Assembly: GCA_022729615.1 (NCBI GenBank)
Contig: DZAQ01000040.1
Location: forward strand, 1 to 10,407
Source: Sulfurovum sp.
Lineage (GTDB): Bacteria > Campylobacterota > Campylobacteria > Campylobacterales > Sulfurovaceae
Direction: 5' to 3'
Length of the DNA stretch: 10,407 bases
Numbering within the stretch: the first letter of the stretch is position 1; each line of letters begins with the position of its first letter. A model generated the notes under the pieces. It ran no database searches and was not told the DNA's origin. It worked only from the letters and a program-made list of their open reading frames with translations. Shown here piece by piece: positions 6,629 to 10,407 of the stretch. Position numbers and translations under genes: made by a program.

Positions 6629-8487
6629 GATCTCTTTGGCTCATACTCCTATTTTCACTTCTCTGGAGTGTTTCACTCTTTGCAGAGGCGATCACGCACT
6701 ATGAGGTGGATCTTGCTGTAGAGCAAAGCGGAGAACTCCAAGTTGTTGAGAGGATAGAATATGACTTCCAAGGCGCCATCAAACATGGTATCTTCAGAGA
6801 TATCCCCTCAAGTGTCAAGATCGATGGTGTTGTGAGAAAAATAGGGCTTTGCGACTTCACCCTCAAGATGGACAGTACAGCAGTAGAGTTTCAACAAAGC
6901 GCCATTCGCTCCTCGGATGCCGGAGAACTTATCCGCCTCAAAATAGGCTCCCCATCCACGCAAATTACCGGCAAACATATCTATACGATAGGCTATCGTG
7001 TCCAAAAAGGCGTCCTCCCCTCCTCTGTCTCTGCCGCTCAAGATGCCATTCGCTGGAATCTTATCGGTACAGGCTGGGAAGTGCCTATCCTCAGATCGAC
7101 TGCCAATATCTCTTTGCCAAAAAGTCTTGAGCAGTCCAATGTCTCCGTAAAAACTTTCATGGGAAGCTATGGTTCCACACAAAGCGGCGGCGCTATAGAG
7201 TGGAGAGATGCGCACTCGTTTTCGACGCAGCAAAATAGTCTCCAGCCCCATGAAGGGGTAACAGTCGAAATCAGCTTTCCAACCGGACTCCTCGATCAAA
7301 CCGGCGCCAATATATCAACGGTTTCATTCGCTGAGCGAATATTCAACAACTGGTTCTGGCTTGCGCTGATCGGATATATCCTCTATCTTGTGCATTTTTT
7401 ATCCGAAAATCGCGGTTTTGTCGATGAGCGCTCGATAGCGCCGAGATACAATCCCCCAAAAGAGATCTCGATTCTCCAGTCAGCTCTGATTTATGATAAA
7501 TTTGCAAACAATGAAGATTACTCTGCGGCAATTTTGGAGCTTGCGCAGCAAGGGCATCTGGAGATTTTTCAGGAACAAGAGAAGGATGATCCATTTCTCA
7601 AAAAAACCGACAAAAGCCCCGAAGGACTCACTCCTGATATGCTCTATCTTCTCAATAGCGTTCTCTTCAAAGGCAGAAGCAGCCGCCTGCTCAAGAAAAA
7701 TGATACAACCAATGCTGCCGACTTCAAAAGAGGTTTTGAGTCCATCAATTCCCTACTCTATCAATGGTCGGAATCAAGCGGTCACATGCAGCAAAATCCA
7801 CTTCATATTCGCAAAAATTTCCTTATTCGCTCAGCGATTTTTATGGTTCCGTTCGTAGCGCTTACACTCTACACTCTAGGAAAAACAGGCGGCATGGAGC
7901 TCCTTTTTGCAACTATTCATTCTTCGATCTTTATAGGAGTCGGCATAGGCATCTTCTTCAGTAGCAAACAAATACTTCAAAAATTTATGGGTCTCATCTT
8001 TGCCTTGGCAGGCAGTTTTTCCTATATTGCATTTGGACAAAACGGATTTTCGCTTGAGTCTATCCTCTTTTCTCCGCTTACCGCTATCGTATCGGCGCTC
8101 ATCGCGCTCTATATAGTGTACAAAAAACTGGGAGCCTACACTCACAAGGGGGCGATCACCCAAAAACATCTCTTGGGGCTCAAAGAGTTTATGAGCCGCG
8201 TCAAAGCCGATGAGATCAAAAGACGGCTCGCCGAAGATCCGCTCTATCTCGAAAAGGGACTCCCTTACGCAGTGCTTTTTGGGATCACAAAACATTGGCT
8301 AAAGCTCTATGAAGAGGTTGATGTCTCCTCTCCTCTCTGGTATCACGGTCACTATTCCAATCTTGGCAGCTTCGCTTCACAGGTACATAGCTCTATGACT
8401 CCTCCTCCGAGCAGCAGCGGAGGATTCTCAGGCGGAGGCGGATCTTCGGGAGGCGGAGGAGGCGGTGGGGGCGGAGGCTCGTGGTAG
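6625..8487 (+). CDS. DUF2207 family membrane protein with poly-Gly C-terminus
   Basis: A 620-residue predicted membrane protein of the DUF2207 type (PF09972 as I recall), function unknown. A signal peptide spans residues 1-20, with likely cleavage after SLFA. A beta-rich extracytoplasmic domain (about 22-235) carries typical motifs such as VVERIEYDF and HGIFRDIP. A transmembrane helix at about 243-260 follows, then a soluble charged region (about 265-395), then four more helices near 399-418, 427-445, 454-471 and 480-499. After a further soluble segment the chain ends in a glycine/serine tail (599-620) finishing GGSW, a trait shared with many DUF2207 and TPM-domain proteins. Translation starts within the lemA stop codon (ATGA, 6625-6628), indicating coupling. 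The product sits in the inner membrane and most likely works with LemA; any link to glycogen is only positional. Confidence 0.9.
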   Translation: MRSLWLILLFSLLWSVSLFAEAITHYEVDLAVEQSGELQVVERIEYDFQGAIKHGIFRDIPSSVKIDGVVRKIGLCDFTLKMDSTAVEFQQSAIRSSDAGELIRLKIGSPSTQITGKHIYTIGYRVQKGVLPSSVSAAQDAIRWNLIGTGWEVPILRSTANISLPKSLEQSNVSVKTFMGSYGSTQSGGAIEWRDAHSFSTQQNSLQPHEGVTVEISFPTGLLDQTGANISTVSFAERIFNNWFWLALIGYILYLVHFLSENRGFVDERSIAPRYNPPKEISILQSALIYDKFANNEDYSAAILELAQQGHLEIFQEQEKDDPFLKKTDKSPEGLTPDMLYLLNSVLFKGRSSRLLKKNDTTNAADFKRGFESINSLLYQWSESSGHMQQNPLHIRKNFLIRSAIFMVPFVALTLYTLGKTGGMELLFATIHSSIFIGVGIGIFFSSKQILQKFMGLIFALAGSFSYIAFGQNGFSLESILFSPLTAIVSALIALYIVYKKLGAYTHKGAITQKHLLGLKEFMSRVKADEIKRRLAEDPLYLEKGLPYAVLFGITKHWLKLYEEVDVSSPLWYHGHYSNLGSFASQVHSSMTPPPSSSGGFSGGGGSSGGGGGGGGGGSW

Positions 8488-8501
8488 CCTCTCCAATCGG
8501 A

Positions 8502-8966
8502 CTACTTGGCGAGTCGCGAATGGTACTCCATAAAACCATTACAGACTAGCTGATCTCCGGACATTAAGCCGACATAGATGAAGTCACCGCTATAAAGCTC
8601 CACTTTGCAGAGTGACTCTTTAAATCTGACCTGCATTGTCGCAATCTTCTCTTTGTCGGTTATCAGAGATGTCTCATAGACCAAATGCATACTCTTGATA
8701 TGCTCCAAGAGTCTATCGCAGCCCGACTGACCCTCTTGAGATGCAGAGCTGCTTACTTGTTTTATCTGATACTCCCCCAAGGAGTAGCGGCAAGCATTAT
8801 CCTCTTCACTCTGTGCAGATTGCTGTTTTTGATCGGATCTCTTTTCTTTTGGACAAGGGGTGACATAGTGCATCTTCCCATGCTGTTCATAACATTGCCC
8901 ATCTTCCATCTTCACGATTTCGGCGTGCAATACCCCAAAAGCCAACACAAACAAAAGATATCTCAT
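8502..8966 (-). CDS. Secreted six-cysteine protein of unknown family
   Basis: I do not recognise this 154-residue protein. It begins with a clear signal peptide, MRYLLFVLAFGVLHA (1-15, cleavage before Glu16), so it should be exported. The mature part has six cysteines (25, 38, 59, 83, 120, 142), an even number that suggests three disulfides in the periplasm. Residues 16-39 (containing DGQCYE and HYVTPCP) form a compact opening segment. A polar Lys/Gln/Ser/Glu-rich linker (about 40-58) separates it from a second domain (59-154) with four cysteines. There is no transmembrane helix beyond the signal and no lipobox. The ATG is preceded by AAGGTGAG (8969-8976 on the minus strand) and by a perfect extended -10, so it is very likely a real gene. 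It is convergent with the DUF2207 gene, 14 bases apart, and divergent from the permease. Confidence 0.82.
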   Translation of the reverse strand: MRYLLFVLAFGVLHAEIVKMEDGQCYEQHGKMHYVTPCPKEKRSDQKQQSAQSEEDNACRYSLGEYQIKQVSSSASQEGQSGCDRLLEHIKSMHLVYETSLITDKEKIATMQVRFKESLCKVELYSGDFIYVGLMSGDQLVCNGFMEYHSRLAK

Positions 8967-9000
8967 CTCTCACCTTAAACAGAAAGTTCAAAAGGCAGAA

Positions 9001-9009
9001 ATTATAGCA
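9001..9009 (-). promoter_or_regulatory. Extended -10 promoter for the secreted six-cysteine protein
   Basis: Read on the minus strand this is TGCTATAAT, a perfect TGnTATAAT extended -10. Transcription would begin near 8994, about 28 bases before the start codon at 8966, with the ribosome site AAGGTG between. No good -35 is seen at normal spacing, which an extended -10 does not need. It lies back to back with the permease promoter. Confidence 0.6.
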
Positions 9010-9020
9010 CAGTTATTCTA

Positions 9021-9049
9021 TTGACTTTATGGTCGATAAATGTGATAAT
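9021..9049 (+). promoter_or_regulatory. Sigma-70 type promoter for the SLC13 permease
   Basis: TTGACT (9021-9026, 5 of 6 matches to TTGACA) and GATAAT (9044-9049, 5 of 6 to TATAAT) are separated by exactly 17 bases, and TGT directly precedes the -10, giving an extended -10 as well. Transcription would start near 9056, about 18 bases before the permease start codon. This is the best-formed promoter in the window and is unusually complete for Campylobacterota, where the -35 is often degenerate. Confidence 0.65.
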
Positions 9050-9060
9050 AAAACCGACCA
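9030..9060. promoter_or_regulatory. Inverted repeat TGGTCG-N19-CGACCA, candidate operator
   Basis: Two perfect 6-base inverted arms (9030-9035 and 9055-9060) enclose the permease -10, and the second arm covers the predicted transcription start. The 25-base centre-to-centre spacing is about 2.4 helical turns, usable for a dimeric or tetrameric repressor. Between the arms lie two direct GATAA copies (9035-9039 and 9044-9048). No matching known operator was recognised, and short arms like these can occur by chance. Confidence 0.3.
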
Positions 9061-9073
9061 AAGAGGAGTTTAG

Positions 9074-10407
9074 ATGGGTGTTCAGAGTAGAAAGATTGTA
9101 ATTGCGCTCTTGATCGCATTGGCGGCATATATCTTGATGATCTCATTTTTCAATTCAACCCAATCATCCATGGCAGCATTGGTAGTTTTGATGGTGGCGC
9201 TGTGGACCAACGAAGGATTGCCGCTTGCGGTAGTTTCACTGCTTCCGATATTGCTCTTTCCGGCGTTTGGAATTGTCGAACTGGGCAAGGTAACGCTCAA
9301 TTATGCCAATCCCATTATCTATCTCTTTTTGGGTGGATTTTTGCTGGCGATTGCAGTTGAAAAAACCGAACTGCATCACTGGTTGGCAAATAAAATATTA
9401 TCCGTCTTTCCCAGAAGTGCCCGAGGCATATTGTTTGCCCTCATCTTCGCCTCCGCGTTGCTTAGCTCTCTACTCTCCAATACCACAACGACACTCTTGC
9501 TGCTCCCTATCGCTCTATATTTGAGCGAAGATCCCAAACTTAAGCTTCGATTTGCGCTTGGGATAGCTTATGGAGCGAGTGTCGGTGGTATTTTGACCCC
9601 TATCGGCACACCTCCAAATCTTATTCTTCTTGGATTTATGAGTGATCATAGTATCGCGCCGATTTCATTCATTCAATGGATGGCGATGGTCTCTCCGCTG
9701 GTATTGATGATGCTAGTGACTGTCGGTCTGCTCTTGGGGGTAGGCATCTCGGGGATAAAGCTGGATCCTACGCTGGATACTCCCCCGCTTTCAAGCGAGC
9801 AAAAAAAAGTTTTAGTAGTACTCTTGGGTGTCGTAGCGCTGCTGTTTGCCAATGCCCCGATCCAGCCCTATTATGCAGGGCTTGGACTGAGTGAGACGGG
9901 GATACTCTTAGGCGCAGGTCTCATCTTGTTTGCGCCGCCCTTTGGAATACTTGATTGGATGGAAGATAAAGGCAAAATCCCTTTTTGCATCATGATGCTC
10001 TTTGGCGCCGGGTTTGCTATCGCGCAAGGGTTTGGTGAAACGGGTATGGCGCAGGTAGTTGCCGATGCGCTCACCTCACTAAGCACACTGCCTATGATAG
10101 TTTTTATTTTGCTTATCGCTACAGTGATAACTTTCAGTACAGAGATTACCAGCAATACAGCTTTGATCTCCATCATGCTGCCCGTTTTGCTGCTCATCTC
10201 TCAACAGACACAGATAGATGCAAGGCTCATTATGATGGTAGCTACAGTCTGTTCGAGCTATGCCTTTATGCTTCCTATCGCTACACCCCCAAACGCTATC
10301 GTGATGAGCAGCGGTGCAGTTACCATCAAAACAATGGCGCTGTATGGATTGGTACTTAATATTGTGGGGATCATACTCATTGTCCTGATAAGCAAGTTTT
10401 TCTGGTC
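9074..10407 (+). CDS. SLC13/DASS family anion permease, 3' end beyond the window
   Basis: A polytopic inner-membrane carrier of the divalent anion/sodium symporter (SLC13, DASS) superfamily, which moves dicarboxylates, sulfate or related anions, usually with sodium. There are 444 visible codons with no stop, so perhaps 10-30 residues are missing relative to the usual ~460-480. Two copies of the substrate/ion site motif are present. SNT at 135-137 is followed by TPIGTPPN at 175-182, and SNT at 360-362 by LPIATPPN at 400-407. In both halves the Ser of SNT and the Thr of TPPN are 44 residues apart, as expected for the inverted two-fold repeat. GAGGAG (9063-9068) lies 5 bases before the ATG. The gene has its own promoter and is divergent from the secreted protein. 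The substrate cannot be told from sequence; dicarboxylate is the usual guess. Confidence 0.92.
   Translation, partial: MGVQSRKIVIALLIALAAYILMISFFNSTQSSMAALVVLMVALWTNEGLPLAVVSLLPILLFPAFGIVELGKVTLNYANPIIYLFLGGFLLAIAVEKTELHHWLANKILSVFPRSARGILFALIFASALLSSLLSNTTTTLLLLPIALYLSEDPKLKLRFALGIAYGASVGGILTPIGTPPNLILLGFMSDHSIAPISFIQWMAMVSPLVLMMLVTVGLLLGVGISGIKLDPTLDTPPLSSEQKKVLVVLLGVVALLFANAPIQPYYAGLGLSETGILLGAGLILFAPPFGILDWMEDKGKIPFCIMMLFGAGFAIAQGFGETGMAQVVADALTSLSTLPMIVFILLIATVITFSTEITSNTALISIMLPVLLLISQQTQIDARLIMMVATVCSSYAFMLPIATPPNAIVMSSGAVTIKTMALYGLVLNIVGIILIVLISKFFW

Noticed and set aside
8489..8513. Inverted repeat CTCTCCAA / TTGGCGAG in the convergent gap as a shared terminator
   Set aside because: It has one mismatch, a 9-base loop and no T-run on either strand, and its right arm lies in the coding end of the minus-strand gene. 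Too weak to call.
8685..8978. Plus-strand frame of 97 codons opposite the secreted six-cysteine protein
   Set aside because: It has no ribosome site before its ATG and is a hydrophobic shadow. The minus-strand gene has a signal peptide, AAGGTGAG site and extended -10, and overlaps almost all of it.

Overview
The window looks like chromosomal DNA of a Campylobacterota (epsilonproteobacterial) bacterium of the Sulfuricurvum/Sulfurovum/Sulfurimonas kind. I base this on moderate GC (by eye in the mid-40s percent), tight gene packing, AAGGAG-type ribosome sites, promoters that rely on an extended -10, and the gene set. The lineage call is an inference from general familiarity and could be wrong at genus level. 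No RNA gene, mobile element, CRISPR array or clear intrinsic terminator is visible. No gene-free stretch exceeds about 110 bases.

Left part (1-6039): a glycogen (alpha-1,4-glucan) metabolism cluster. It opens with the 3' part of one glycogen synthase, cut by the left edge. After a 79-base gap come a complete and clearly divergent second glycogen synthase (glgA), the branching enzyme glgB and 4-alpha-glucanotransferase malQ. From glgA to malQ the genes are spaced 9 bases or less, or overlap, so they probably form one transcript starting at an extended -10 (TGATATACT, 1060-1068). Together they would elongate glucan chains from ADP-glucose, add alpha-1,6 branches, and rearrange short maltodextrins. 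ADP-glucose pyrophosphorylase, phosphorylase and debranching enzyme are not in the window.

Middle (6065-8487): a lemA gene 25 bases after malQ, overlapped by 4 bases by a gene for a DUF2207 membrane protein with a signal peptide, about five transmembrane segments and a poly-glycine tail ending in GSW. This pair recurs widely in bacteria without a settled function. Here it is on the same strand as the glycogen genes and may be co-transcribed with them.

Right part (8502-10407): a small, unrecognised, secreted six-cysteine protein on the minus strand, convergent with the DUF2207 gene. It is divergent from a large SLC13/DASS-type anion permease gene that runs off the right edge. The 107-base gap between the divergent genes carries two back-to-back promoter candidates and a TGGTCG/CGACCA inverted repeat around the permease -10. 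I saw no evidence of a defence, mobile or otherwise dramatic novel system. The most open questions are the duplicate synthases, the LemA/DUF2207 pair, and the small cysteine-rich protein.
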